The notes under the pieces are model-generated. The model had not been told where the DNA came from. It was given only the letters and a program-made list of their open reading frames with translations, and ran no database searches. The position numbers and the translations under genes were made by a program. From Deltaproteobacteria bacterium (GTDB lineage: Bacteria > Myxococcota > Myxococcia > Myxococcales > SZAS-1), in assembly GCA_018266075.1 (NCBI GenBank), contig JAFEBB010000057.1, forward strand, positions 1 to 46,807: a DNA stretch of 46,807 nucleotides, written 5' to 3'. Shown here in pieces: positions 18,038 to 26,399 of this stretch. Position 1 is the stretch's first letter. Each line of letters starts with the position of its first letter.

Positions 18038-20098
18038 CTACTTGCGCGCGCCGAGCAACGCCACTTGCCCGGGCGGCAGCGGCTCGTGGGCCACCGCTTC
18101 GATCTGCACGCGATCGTAGGGCGCGGCGTCGCCGGCCGGCAGCTCCTCGATGAAGCGCGACACGCGCAGCAAGAGCCGCTCGCGATCGCGCGGGGCGGCG
18201 ACGATGGGATAGGTGAGCCAGAGCTCGTCGCGGGCGCGGGTGCAGGCCACATAGAAGAGCCGCCGCTCCTCTTCCTCCTCCTCGAGCTCGCGCAGCGCCT
18301 GGGACATGGGAAAGCGGCCGTCGGCGAGCCAGATCACGAACACCGCGCGCCACTCCAGCCCCTTGGCCTGGTGCACGCTGGAGAGCACGACCTTCTCGTC
18401 GGGCGTCTCATCGGCCACCACCGCTTCCTCGGCGGCGAACTCGTTGAGCAGCGCGATCTCCGCGAGGAAGCCCTCGAGGTCCGGGTACTGCGAGGCGTAC
18501 TCCGAGAGCTGGCTGATGTCCGCGGCGCGCGACTCGGCGTCCTCGAGGTAGGTGAGCTCGAGGTGTTGCCGATAGCCGCCCTCGAGCACGGCGCGCACCA
18601 GCTCGCCCGGCGGCGACGTGCGGCCGGCGGTGAGCTGCTGGAGCATGGTGCGGAGCGCGTCGAAGGCCGGGAGCGCCTTCTTGGCCACGTGCGCGCGGAG
18701 GGCCTCGCCGGTCATGGCGACCAAGGGATCCGGCTGGCGCACCGCCTCTTCCCAGAGCCGCTCGGCGCTGGTGCCGCCCACGCCGTGGACGAGCTTCACC
18801 ATCCGCTTGAACGCCAGCTCGTCGTGCGGGTTGTGGACGAAGCGCAGGTGGGCGAGGACGTCCTTGATGTGCGCGCTCTCGATGAACCGCACGCCGGAGC
18901 GAACGGTGAAGGGAATGCCGCGCTTGGTGAGCTCGAGCTGGATCTCCAGCGCGTGCGAGTGCGCGCGGTAGAGCACGGCCATCTCCGAGAGCGGCACGCC
19001 CTCGTCGCGGAGCTCGAGGATGCGCTGGGCGACGAACTCCGCTTGCTGAAAGACGTCGCGCAGGGCGACCAGGGCGGGCGCCATGCCGCTGGGGCGCGTC
19101 GAGGTGAGCTCCTTCTTGAACTGCCGCCGATTGCACGCGATCGACGCGTTCGACAGCGCCAGGATCTCCGGCGTGGAACGGTAGTTGCGGGTGAGCTTGC
19201 ACAGGCGCGCGTCGGGATAGCGCGCGGGAAAGTCGATGATGTTGGTGAAGTCGGCGCCGCGGAAGCTGTAGATGCTCTGGGCGTCGTCGCCGACGACGGT
19301 GAGGTTCTTGTGCTCGGCGGCCATGAGGTCGATGAGGTCGCCCTGGAGCCGGTTGGTGTCCTGGTACTCGTCGACGAGGATGGCCTTGAAGCGCCGCTGC
19401 AGGAGCTGCCGTACATGCGGGTGATCCGTCAGCAGCCGCTTCCAGAGGAGCAGCAGGTCGTCGAAGTCGACCATGCCCTGCTCCGCCTTGCGCGACACGA
19501 AGCGCTGCGCCGCGCGAAGGATCTCCTCCTCGAGCGGCAAGAACTGCGGGCGCTCCTTGGCGAGCAAGTCGAGCAGCGGCTTCTGTCGATTGATCGCGGC
19601 GGAGATGAGCTCCACCAGCAGATCCGCCTTGGGGAAGCGGCGGGCGAGCTGGCCCATGCCCAGCTCGGCGACGCAGGTGGCCATGAGCTCCTTCGCGTCC
19701 GCGCGATCGAGGAGCGAGAGCGGCCCGTTGAAGCCGAGGTGGTGGGCGTGCTCCCGAAGGAGCGCGAACGCCACGTGGTGGAACGTGCCGCCCAGCATGC
19801 GCCGCGGATCGACGATGGCCTGGGTGAGGCTGGCCACGCGCGAGAGCATCTCCTTCGCGGCCTTGTTGGTGAAGGTGAGCAGGAGGATCTGCTCGGGCGG
19901 CGTGCCCTTCTCGATGAGCCGGGCCACGCGGTAGGTGAGCGTGCGGGTCTTGCCGCTGCCGGCGCCGGCGATGACGAGCACCGGGCCCGCGGGCGCGTCG
20001 ACGACCTCGAGCTGCTCGGGGTTGAGCTCGGCGGCGTAGTCGAGGCGCGCGGGCGCGGGGCGCGCGGTCTTGAGGACGTACTTCCGCTCCTGGCCCAT
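18038..20098 (-). CDS. UvrD/Rep-type superfamily 1A DNA helicase
   Basis: A 686-residue ATP-dependent 3'-5' helicase. Motifs in order are the Q-motif region LNPEQLEVV, Walker A AGAGSGKT (residues 44-51), Walker B VDEYQDTN, motif III VVGDDAQSIYSFRGAD, motif IV TRNYRS, motif V VHQAKGLEWRAVFV and motif VI RRLFYVACTRARDELWL. There is no RecB-type nuclease domain, so it is a UvrD/PcrA/Rep-like repair or replication-restart helicase. The ATG at 20098 is preferred; a GTG four codons upstream is possible and neither has a clear ribosome site. Two copies of a LexA-like repeat sit 17 and 77 bp upstream, which suggests damage control. It converges on the FadL gene. Confidence 0.95.
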   Translation of the reverse strand: MGQERKYVLKTARPAPARLDYAAELNPEQLEVVDAPAGPVLVIAGAGSGKTRTLTYRVARLIEKGTPPEQILLLTFTNKAAKEMLSRVASLTQAIVDPRRMLGGTFHHVAFALLREHAHHLGFNGPLSLLDRADAKELMATCVAELGMGQLARRFPKADLLVELISAAINRQKPLLDLLAKERPQFLPLEEEILRAAQRFVSRKAEQGMVDFDDLLLLWKRLLTDHPHVRQLLQRRFKAILVDEYQDTNRLQGDLIDLMAAEHKNLTVVGDDAQSIYSFRGADFTNIIDFPARYPDARLCKLTRNYRSTPEILALSNASIACNRRQFKKELTSTRPSGMAPALVALRDVFQQAEFVAQRILELRDEGVPLSEMAVLYRAHSHALEIQLELTKRGIPFTVRSGVRFIESAHIKDVLAHLRFVHNPHDELAFKRMVKLVHGVGGTSAERLWEEAVRQPDPLVAMTGEALRAHVAKKALPAFDALRTMLQQLTAGRTSPPGELVRAVLEGGYRQHLELTYLEDAESRAADISQLSEYASQYPDLEGFLAEIALLNEFAAEEAVVADETPDEKVVLSSVHQAKGLEWRAVFVIWLADGRFPMSQALRELEEEEEERRLFYVACTRARDELWLTYPIVAAPRDRERLLLRVSRFIEELPAGDAAPYDRVQIEAVAHEPLPPGQVALLGARK

Positions 20099-20114
20099 GC
20101 GGGCGCACACTACC

Positions 20115-20197
20115 GGAACGCGCGTTCAGAGGCGATGGGGGAGCCGATCGACCGAGCGGATCCGGCGGTCGTCAGGAACGCGCGTTCAGAGGCGATG
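20115..20197. repeat. Tandem 23-bp repeat with GAACGCGCGTTC palindrome (candidate LexA operators)
   Basis: An identical 23-bp block occurs at 20115-20137 and 20175-20197, exactly 60 bp apart. Each begins with G then the perfect 12-bp palindrome GAACGCGCGTTC, followed by AGAGGCGATG. Read with one flanking base, the copy nearer the helicase matches 15 of 17 positions of the Myxococcus LexA motif as I recall it (CTRHAMRYBYGTTCAGS); the other matches 14. The spacing is close to six helical turns. Both lie in the promoter region of the helicase gene. Confidence 0.6.
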
Positions 20198-20207
20198 CCC
20201 GCGGCGG

Positions 20208-20990
20208 CTATCCGGCCTGCGAGCGATCGAGCTTCAAGTAGATGGGGACCAGCGCCGGGTCGTTGATGCGGAGGTTGTAGACCTCCTCACCGAGCAGAAA
20301 GATGGCCTGGTCGTAGTACTCGCGGGCCGCCTGGATCTCCTGCTCCTTGTCGGCGGCGCTCGCATCGAGCTCGGCGAGGGCGGCGTTGTACTGCTCCACC
20401 CGCTCCTCGAGCTGCTTCTCGAGGTCCACGATGCGGCCCTTGGCGCGAATGGCCTCGGAGGCCGGCGAGTCGTCCTCGGGGAAGAGGATCTTGTCGGCCT
20501 CGGCCTTCATCTCGTTGATCTCGCGCTGGCGGCGCATCACGTCCATGCGGGCCATCTTGATGCTGCCGCGCGAGGCCTCGGCCCGGACCTTGTCGCCGAG
20601 CTCTTCGGCGTTCTTGAGCTTGGCCTCTTCCTTCTGCACCGAGAGCTTGGCGTGCTTGATGTCGTTCTCTTTGGAGGCGATCTTCTCCTTCGCCTTCTTG
20701 AGCTTGTCCTCGGCGAAGTTCACGCTCTTCTTGTACTTCTCGAGCATGGGCTCGAGCTCGGCCTTCTCGGCCTCGACGGCCTCGCGGAACTCGTTGTAGG
20801 CGCCCTCTTCCTCGTCCATCGCGCCTTCGATGCCCTTGAGCTCCTCTTCGCGGGCAGCGAGGGTCTCTTCGGCCTTGAGGACGCGATCCATGCTGCGCGG
20901 CGCATTGGGGCGGCCGCTGAGCCGCTCTCGGGCGAGGTCTCCGAGCTTGAAGACCAGGTCGTTGTAGTTCTCGGCTTTCGGCTCGGGCAT
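20208..20990 (-). CDS. Uncharacterised coiled-coil protein
   Basis: A 260-residue soluble protein, highly charged and helical. Long heptad-like stretches from about residue 35 to 225 (for example LKAEETLAAREEELKGIEGAM and EDKLKKAKEKIASKENDIKHAK) indicate an extended coiled coil. The two ends are less charged: the start MPEPKAENYNDLVFKLGDLARERL and the end YDQAIFLLGEEVYNLRINDPALVPIYLKLDRSQAG look like short globular caps. No signal peptide is present. The family is not one I can name. A structural or scaffold role is the most that can be inferred. It is transcribed toward the helicase with the repeat region between them. Confidence 0.8.
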   Translation of the reverse strand: MPEPKAENYNDLVFKLGDLARERLSGRPNAPRSMDRVLKAEETLAAREEELKGIEGAMDEEEGAYNEFREAVEAEKAELEPMLEKYKKSVNFAEDKLKKAKEKIASKENDIKHAKLSVQKEEAKLKNAEELGDKVRAEASRGSIKMARMDVMRRQREINEMKAEADKILFPEDDSPASEAIRAKGRIVDLEKQLEERVEQYNAALAELDASAADKEQEIQAAREYYDQAIFLLGEEVYNLRINDPALVPIYLKLDRSQAG

Positions 20991-21040
20991 GCGGAGAAGA
21001 TTCGACCGCGCACGGCGCGGGGAGTCAAGGACGGCGCGGG

Positions 21041-22092
21041 CTACTGAAGCGTGGCGCAGAACGGCGCGCTGATGTTGCCCAGGAGGTTGGTCGCGTCGTC
21101 CATGACGACGTTCGGCTGGGCGTCGAGCTGCACGGTGTTCGCTGGGCCGTTGATGTTGAGCTGTCCGCTCGCGGCGTTGTGATCGGAGTAGCCGCCATCC
21201 GGATAGAAAGTGCGAAGCGTGAGCGAGTCCGTGTCGAGTCCGAAGTTGTCGCTCGGAATGACGTAGGCGCCACCATTGAGCGCGAAGCCGAGGTTGTTCT
21301 TGGCCTCCGCAAAGACGATGCGCGTGATGTAATCGGGATGCCGCCAGACTGCAGGAACTCCGCGCAGGTGATGGGCTGGTCGTAGAGCACGAAGATCACG
21401 TCGCTCAGGTCCGCGCCGCCGCCATCCGCCGTCGCCGTGAACTCCAGCGCGGACTGCACCGTGAACGCATCCGGGCCGGTCAGCGTGCCGCTGCCCTCGC
21501 CGCCCGTGCTCGTCGTCGTGCTGGTGCCGGTGGTGGTGCTGGTTCCCGTGGTGGTCGACGTGCTCGTCGTCCCGGTCGTGCCCGTCGTGGTCGTGCTGCT
21601 GCTCGAGCTGCTCGTGGTGCTCGTCGCCGTGGTGCTCGAGCTGCTGCTGCTCGACGTCGCCGTGCTCGTGCCCGTGCTCCCGCTCGTGCCCGTGCTGGCC
21701 GTGGTGGAGCTGCTGCTGCTCGAGGTGCCGGTCGTCGTCGTCGTCGCGGCGCCGCTCGAGGCCGCGCCACTCGAGCCCGTGTCCGTCGTCGACGCCGCGC
21801 TGCCGCTGGTCCCGCCCGTCGACTGCGCGCCCGTGCTGCCGTTGTTGTTGCCCGTCCCGTTCGTGCCCGTGCCCGGGAAGACGCACTGGCCCAGCACCGC
21901 CTCGCAGACCTTGGAGCTCGCGCACTGCACGCAGGCCGCGCCGTGGTTGCCGCAGGTCTGGTTGCCGGCGCTCTGACACACCCCGCTCGCGTCGCAGCAG
22001 CCGCCGCAGGTGTCCGGACCGCAGCTGCTGCCGCCGCAACCCGCGAGCGAAGCCGAGACCGTCAAGACAGTGATGATGATGAAGAGCTTCAT
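21041..22092 (-). pseudogene. Frameshifted Cys-rich lipoprotein with Ser/Thr linker
   Basis: The gene starts at ATG 22092 with a lipoprotein signal (MKLFIIITVLTVSASLAGC) and a Cys-rich module (GPDTCGGCCDASGVC...CGNHGAACVQC, 11 Cys between residues 19 and 70). A Ser/Thr/Gly low-complexity linker of about 120 residues follows. A globular part begins DAFTVQSALEFTATADGGGADLSDVIFVLYDQPITCAEF and breaks at the GGG run 21335-21337. There the sensible sequence moves to another frame and continues YITRIVFAEAKNNLGFALNGGAYVIP to ...LGNISAPFCATLQ, stopping at 21041. One missing base restores a single protein of about 350 residues. This is either a real inactivating indel in a homopolymer or a sequencing error; the intact coding character on both sides suggests it is recent or artefactual. 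Confidence 0.8.
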
Positions 22093-22146
22093 GTCGACCG
22101 TCCTACGACGAGCCGTCCGGCCGCGACAAGCTGCCCCAGCCGGGCG

Positions 22147-22932
22147 TCAGGGTGCCCGCGCCAGCCGCACGTAGTCCGCGAACTGCCGCTCGAAGGCGCG
22201 CCGCGACGTGCCCACCGCCTGCTGAAACGCGGCGTCGAAGGTGAGCCCGCCCTGCATGGCCTGGAGCAAGCGCTGCACGGCGTCGACCCCGTGCGTGTCG
22301 ACCAGGTATGTGAAGGCCTGGTGGGCCGCGCCGTACACGACGTCGGCCTGCTCCTGGTAGAGCGCCTCCGCGTCGGCGATGGGATCTTCCTTGTGGCTGC
22401 GGTACCAGCCGGCGAGCTGGACGAGCGTCCCGCGACGATAGCCCTGCTTCGCCGTGTAGCTGGCCATGCCCTCGCGGAACCAGAGGGGGATGCCCTTGCG
22501 GCTCCAGTCGTCCTCGTTGGCGGCGAGCTGGTACATGACGCAGTGGGTGAGCTCGTGGAGCAAGAGCTCGTCCACGTCCTGCTGGTCGCTGCGCAGGATC
22601 CCCCACGTCGCCGGCGACTGCACCCAGACCTGCCGGTACCGCGCCCAGGCCCGCAGCCACCCGAAGCCCCGTCGATCGACGGCGCGCTCGAGCTCGTCGT
22701 GCGAGGGCTCCACCAGCACCGTCACCGGCGCGCGAAGATGGCCCCACGACGCGAGCCGGGGCGCGGCGCGCTCGATGGCGAGCTGCACCTGCCGGGCGGC
22801 GTCGGCGTCGGCCGCGGCGTAGCGCAGGACGAACGGGCCCGCGGCCGAGTCGGCCACCTCTTCGCGATCGAGGGGGATGGCGTGGGCACACCCCAGCGCG
22901 CCGAGCGCGATGAACGGGGCGACCCAACGCAC
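22147..22932 (-). CDS. Gluzincin-like lipoprotein (peptidase MA-type domain)
   Basis: A 261-residue putative zinc peptidase. The zinc-binding motif HELTH is at residues 126-130 and a likely third ligand is Glu 154 in WFREGMASYTA, the arrangement of the peptidase-MA/gluzincin clan. A segment before it (VTVLVEPSHDELERAVDRRGFGW) and a helical C-terminus (VDTHGVDAVQRLLQAMQGGLTFDAAFQQAVGTSRRAFERQFADYVRL) fit the same family. The start is uncertain: GTG at 22932 gives a short signal with Cys 15 (ALGALGC), while a TTG at 22968 overlaps the upstream stop codon. It is probably anchored and periplasmic. It is coupled to the metalloenzyme gene upstream (33 bp). The substrate is unknown. Confidence 0.82.
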   Translation of the reverse strand: MRWVAPFIALGALGCAHAIPLDREEVADSAAGPFVLRYAAADADAARQVQLAIERAAPRLASWGHLRAPVTVLVEPSHDELERAVDRRGFGWLRAWARYRQVWVQSPATWGILRSDQQDVDELLLHELTHCVMYQLAANEDDWSRKGIPLWFREGMASYTAKQGYRRGTLVQLAGWYRSHKEDPIADAEALYQEQADVVYGAAHQAFTYLVDTHGVDAVQRLLQAMQGGLTFDAAFQQAVGTSRRAFERQFADYVRLARAP

Positions 22933-22964
22933 GGCAGAAGCAGAACGCCGGGCGGCGCGCGTGG

Positions 22965-23936
22965 TCAAGCGGGCCGCGCCAGCTGTCCGGGCCGCTCGAG
23001 CTGCGCGAGCTCCAGCACCGCCGGCGCCACGTCGAGCAGCGACGTCGACCGCTTGGCGATCTGTTGCGCGCGCGGCCCGAAGCAGAGCAGCGGCACCGGA
23101 TTGAGCGTGTGCGAGCGCGTGCCCAGGTCTTCGCAGTTGCCGTGATCGCTCACCACGAGCAGGTGATCGCGCGGATCCAGCGAGCGCACGAGCGCGCGCA
23201 GGAAGGCGTCGAGCTCCCCGAGCACCGACACCGCGCGATCCATGTCGCAGGCGTGACCGGCCTCGTCGAGCAGGAAGTGCTCGAAGAGCACGAAGTCGTG
23301 GTCGTCCATCAGCGCGGTGAGGATCTCCGCGGCGGCCTGGGGCGTGCGCGAGGGCACGTCGAAGCCGTGGCGCTTGCGCGTGGAGCCGGTGATGTCGTGG
23401 GTGAGCGCCTGCGAGGCGGCCGCGTGCTCCAGCGTCCGCAACGGCCCATGCGCCGAGGCCGCGCACGTCGACGCCGAGGGCTGCAGGCGCCGCCGCATTC
23501 GCGGCTCGATCTGCAACGCCGGCGCGCGCGGGCCTTCGTAGGGCAAATCCAGCAGCGAGAGGTAGGGTCGCGGGTACGCGTTGGCGAACGTGGCCCGACC
23601 GCCCGCCGCGCCGACCTTCTTGAAGATCGACTCCGCCGCCAGGAGCTGCTTGAGCTTTCCGTTCGGGAAGCCGCAGAGGTGCCGCCCCAGGTGCGCGGAC
23701 GCGTTGCAGCCGGTGAAGATGGTCGCCTGGCCGGTGGCCGACTGGGGCCGCCCCTCGACGCCGAGCCGCGCGTCGACCGGGGCCAGCGCGCCGCCTGCGG
23801 GCAGGGCTTCTCCGGAGCCGTCCTCGAAGTGCGAGAGGAGGCTCGGAACGCGGGCCAGCGGGTTGCGCGCAGCGTCGCGCTTCCCGATGCCCACCCCGTC
23901 CACGAAGACCAGCGCCACCGACATGCAGGCATCCAT
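22965..23936 (-). CDS. Alkaline-phosphatase-superfamily metalloenzyme (iPGM/phosphopentomutase-like)
   Basis: A 323-residue protein with the metal and catalytic pattern of cofactor-independent phosphoglycerate mutase-like enzymes. It has VFVDGVGIG (first Asp ligand), TGQATIFTG (nucleophile Thr/Ser position), FEHFLLDEAGHACD, VVSDHGNCED (Asp-His ligands) and RSHTLNPVPLL (last His). It is much shorter than true iPGM (about 510 residues) and lacks the large inserted domain, so it is not the glycolytic enzyme. The superfamily also includes phosphodiesterases and phosphopentomutases; the substrate cannot be read. The ATG at 23936 has GGGGG about 10 nt upstream; ATG 23924 would remove four residues. 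It is upstream of the MA-type peptidase and probably co-transcribed. Confidence 0.85.
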   Translation of the reverse strand: MDACMSVALVFVDGVGIGKRDAARNPLARVPSLLSHFEDGSGEALPAGGALAPVDARLGVEGRPQSATGQATIFTGCNASAHLGRHLCGFPNGKLKQLLAAESIFKKVGAAGGRATFANAYPRPYLSLLDLPYEGPRAPALQIEPRMRRRLQPSASTCAASAHGPLRTLEHAAASQALTHDITGSTRKRHGFDVPSRTPQAAAEILTALMDDHDFVLFEHFLLDEAGHACDMDRAVSVLGELDAFLRALVRSLDPRDHLLVVSDHGNCEDLGTRSHTLNPVPLLCFGPRAQQIAKRSTSLLDVAPAVLELAQLERPGQLARPA

Positions 23937-24050
23937 AACACGCACGCCCCCTGCGCGCGCTCGCGCGTTCGGAGGCCATGCTGCCAAGCGTCAAAGGGGC
24001 GTGCCGGCGCTGGGAAGCGCCCCCCGCACACCCACTTCTACCGAGTGCTC

Positions 24051-25304
24051 CTACCGAGTGCTGCTGCGGACACAGGCCTGGGCGAGCAGGTACAGCGCGA
24101 ACGCCGCGTCTTCCCGGCTGGGCGCGCCGCTCGACAAATCCAGCAGCCGGCGCAGCTCGCGGCCGTCCATGCCGAGCAGGTAGCCGCCGAGGATCTCCTC
24201 GCCGCGATCTGTGCCCGCCAGCGTGCGAATCAAGCGGAGCGTCGAGCTCACGACCTCTGGATGGTCGCCCGCCGCGTAGCTCGCCTCGAGCGCGGCCACT
24301 TCGGCGCGCAGCGAGGGCGGCGCAAGCCGGGTCAGGAACGTTCCGCCGCGCTCGCTCGGCTCCCAGGCCTCGGGCTCATCCGGCTCGGGCGGATCGGCAG
24401 GTGCGAGCCGCGAGAGCGAGGGCCGCGCGGGATCGGTGTCCTCGATCTCTTCGGACTCGAGATCCGGCGAGAGCACGCGGGCGGACGCTGCGCCCACCGC
24501 GTGGTGCGAGGCCGGACGCGCCGCACGTGCCGGCTCGGGTCGCGGCGCCGGAATGGGCGCGGGCGGCGTGGGAATCGGCGCCACCAGCTGCATGTCGTCG
24601 CCGGTGCCGTGGAGTGGCTCGGTGAGCTCGCGAATCTGGCTCTCCAGCGAGCGCGCCGCGGACACGTCTGCGGGGTTCACGGCCTGCACCGACGAGATGG
24701 GCCGCTCGCCGCCCACCACGCCGCGCGCCTTGAGCTCGCGGATGACGAGCCGGGTGATGGCCTTGAGCGAGTCCATCACGCCGCCGCCCTCGGTGGCGGA
24801 AGCTTCGAACTCGGGCGCCTGGAAGCGGTTGAGCGCCTCGTGCAGCTCGGACACCGCCAGCACGCGCTTCAGGTCGCGCTTGTTGTACTGGATGACCAGC
24901 GGGAAGTGGGCGAGGTCGATGCCCTCGTCGCGCAGGTTGTCGACGAGGTTGTCCAGCGCCTCCACGTTCCGCTCCAGCGCGTCGGGTTGGCTGTCGGCCA
25001 CGAAGACCACGCCGTCGGCGCCCTGGAGCACCAGCTTGCGGGTGGCGTTGTAGAAGACCTGCCCGGGCACGGTGTACAGGCCCAGGCGCAGCGCGAAGTT
25101 GTTGATGCGCTCCACCTTCACCGGCAGGAAGTCGAAGAAGAGCGTGCGGTCGCCCTCGGTGGCCAGCGCGGTGAGCTCTCCGCGCGCCGTGGGCTTGACC
25201 GAGTCGTGGATGCGCTTGAGGTTGGTCGTCTTTCCAGAGAGGCCGGGGCCGTAATAGACAATCTTGGCCGCCACCTCGCGCGCGCTGACGTTGACGGTAC
25301 TCAC
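24051..25304 (-). CDS. MglA-like small GTPase with C-terminal extension
   Basis: A 417-residue protein. Residues 1-190 form an MglA-type Ras-like GTPase: AKIVYYGPGLSGKTTNLKRI (P-loop, 19-27), DRTLFFDFLPV, LGLYTVPGQVFYNATRKLVLQGADGVVFVADSQ (switch II with TVPGQ instead of DxxG, as in MglA) and VIQYNKRDL (guanine specificity). A Pro/Ala-rich linker (about 235-330) leads to a helical C-terminal domain. MglA controls cell polarity and motility with the GAP MglB, but no mglB is nearby, so the partner is unknown. The start is taken as GTG 25304 (MSTVNVSAREVAAKI), the usual beginning of this family. An earlier in-frame start would overlap the DUF2127 gene more deeply. Confidence 0.9.
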   Translation of the reverse strand: MSTVNVSAREVAAKIVYYGPGLSGKTTNLKRIHDSVKPTARGELTALATEGDRTLFFDFLPVKVERINNFALRLGLYTVPGQVFYNATRKLVLQGADGVVFVADSQPDALERNVEALDNLVDNLRDEGIDLAHFPLVIQYNKRDLKRVLAVSELHEALNRFQAPEFEASATEGGGVMDSLKAITRLVIRELKARGVVGGERPISSVQAVNPADVSAARSLESQIRELTEPLHGTGDDMQLVAPIPTPPAPIPAPRPEPARAARPASHHAVGAASARVLSPDLESEEIEDTDPARPSLSRLAPADPPEPDEPEAWEPSERGGTFLTRLAPPSLRAEVAALEASYAAGDHPEVVSSTLRLIRTLAGTDRGEEILGGYLLGMDGRELRRLLDLSSGAPSREDAAFALYLLAQACVRSSTR

Positions 25305-25314
25305 GTCCGACAGT

Positions 25315-25815
25315 CTAGGCCGGCCCTGATTCCCGGGAAACATCCCCCTCGCCGTGGTGGGTAAGCACCCGCCAAACCAGGTAGGCCACGATGGCCAGGT
25401 TCACGGCCAGCACCATCGCGCGCAGCACCGTGGGGTGGTGAACCAGCGCGTGCAGCTCCAGCGGAATCAAGGCGCCGGTGGCCACGACCACCCACCAGGC
25501 CGCCCAGCGCTGCCGGTAGTGCAGCCCGATGCCCTCGGCCGCCGTGGAGGCGGTGTCCAGCAGCAGGATGAGAGCGGCGATGCCCACGTTCTTCGAGGTC
25601 ACATCGGCGGTCAGCCACTGCGAGAGCGCGTCCCCCAGGCCAGCGAGGTGCCACCGGCTCACGTCGACCGCCAGGCGATGCGCCAGCCGAACCACCCCTC
25701 CGTGGGCGTGCACGTGCAGCAAGATCGCCGCAAGGATTCCCGTCGCCACCGACTTGCAGAGCTTGTAGGCGACGATGAGCTTGAGCCCCGGCCGGTTGGA
25801 CGCGAAGTGCTGCAC
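25315..25815 (-). CDS. DUF2127 membrane protein
   Basis: A protein of about 166 residues with four predicted membrane segments. Family-like features are NRPGLKLIVAYKLCKSVATGILAAILL at the start, a middle DALSQWLTADVTSKNVGIAALILLLDTASTAAEGIGLHYRQRWA, then VVATGALIPLELHALVHHPTVLRAMVLAVNLAIVAYLVWRVL. This matches the DUF2127 pattern (GLxLI..FKL.KG..., EG.GL...R.WA, P.E...L). No function is established for the family. The start is uncertain: GTG 25815 is used, but a TTG at 25851, one base after the coaD stop codon, would add 12 residues and tighten the coupling. The next gene downstream is the GTPase, 10 bp away. Confidence 0.8.
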   Translation of the reverse strand: MQHFASNRPGLKLIVAYKLCKSVATGILAAILLHVHAHGGVVRLAHRLAVDVSRWHLAGLGDALSQWLTADVTSKNVGIAALILLLDTASTAAEGIGLHYRQRWAAWWVVVATGALIPLELHALVHHPTVLRAMVLAVNLAIVAYLVWRVLTHHGEGDVSRESGPA

Positions 25816-25852
25816 GCCAGCGACGTTGGCGACGTCGCGACCCGGCAGCAAC

Positions 25853-26341
25853 TCAGGGCTTGGAAGCGAACTTCTGCTGCAGCTTGCGGAGCACGTTCTC
25901 GGGCACGAGGCCGGTCACGTCGCCGCCGAGGCTGGCCGCTTCGCGCACCAGCTGCGAGGAGATGTAGAAGTAGTCCTCGCCGGTCATCACGAAGACGGTC
26001 TCCAGCGCTGGGTTCAGCTTGCGGTTCATGTTCGCGAGCTGGAACTCGTAGTCAAAGTCCGACACCGCCCGCAGCCCGCGCAGCACCACGTTGATCCCGC
26101 GCTGGCGGGCATGCTCCACCATCAGCCCTTCGAAGGTCTCGATCTGCACCCGCGGATCCGGCACCGCCTCGCGGATGAGCTGGATGCGCTCTTCCTTGGT
26201 GAAGAGCGGCGTCTTCTTGGGGTTGTGGGCCACCGCCACGACGAGCGTGTCGAAGAGCCTGAGCCCGCGATAAATGAGCGAGAGGTGCCCGTTGGTCAGC
26301 GGGTCGAAGCTGCCGGGATAGAGGGCGACGCGGCCGTTCAC
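25853..26341 (-). CDS. coaD: Phosphopantetheine adenylyltransferase
   Basis: A protein of 162 residues that makes dephospho-CoA from 4'-phosphopantetheine and ATP, the penultimate step of CoA synthesis. The nucleotidyltransferase signature is [19 protein letters not shown], with HxGH-like [21 protein letters not shown] and the ISSQLVRE block near the end (ISSTxVRE family motif, with Gln for Thr) complete the pattern. Length is normal for CoaD (about 160). GTG 26341 is chosen as closest to the usual family start; GTG 26356 would add five residues. It lies between rsmD and DUF2127. The rsmD-coaD order is common in bacteria. panB and panC, earlier in the same pathway, are at about 40-42 kb. Confidence 0.95.
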   Translation of the reverse strand: MNGRVALYPGSFDPLTNGHLSLIYRGLRLFDTLVVAVAHNPKKTPLFTKEERIQLIREAVPDPRVQIETFEGLMVEHARQRGINVVLRGLRAVSDFDYEFQLANMNRKLNPALETVFVMTGEDYFYISSQLVREAASLGGDVTGLVPENVLRKLQQKFASKP

Positions 26342-26399
26342 GGGCTGAACTGTCACCCGCGAACCGCACCCGGTCAAGGCAAGTGCGCAGCGCGGCGCG

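Noticed and set aside
12898-18252. Open reading frame of 1784 codons on the minus strand opposite lipase and FadL genes
   Set aside because: Composition is Arg/Val/His-rich and repetitive with no domain; it is the antisense frame of two well-supported genes in GC-rich DNA.
21480-21800. Ser/Thr codon repeats considered as a microsatellite or mobile element
   Set aside because: The sequence is an in-frame low-complexity linker of the lipoprotein, similar in type to the serpin linker at 175-350.
22933-23994. N-terminal extension of the gluzincin-like lipoprotein across the metalloenzyme gene
   Set aside because: The extension is Arg/Ala-rich and overlaps a gene with full metal-ligand motifs. 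The signal peptide begins near 22932.
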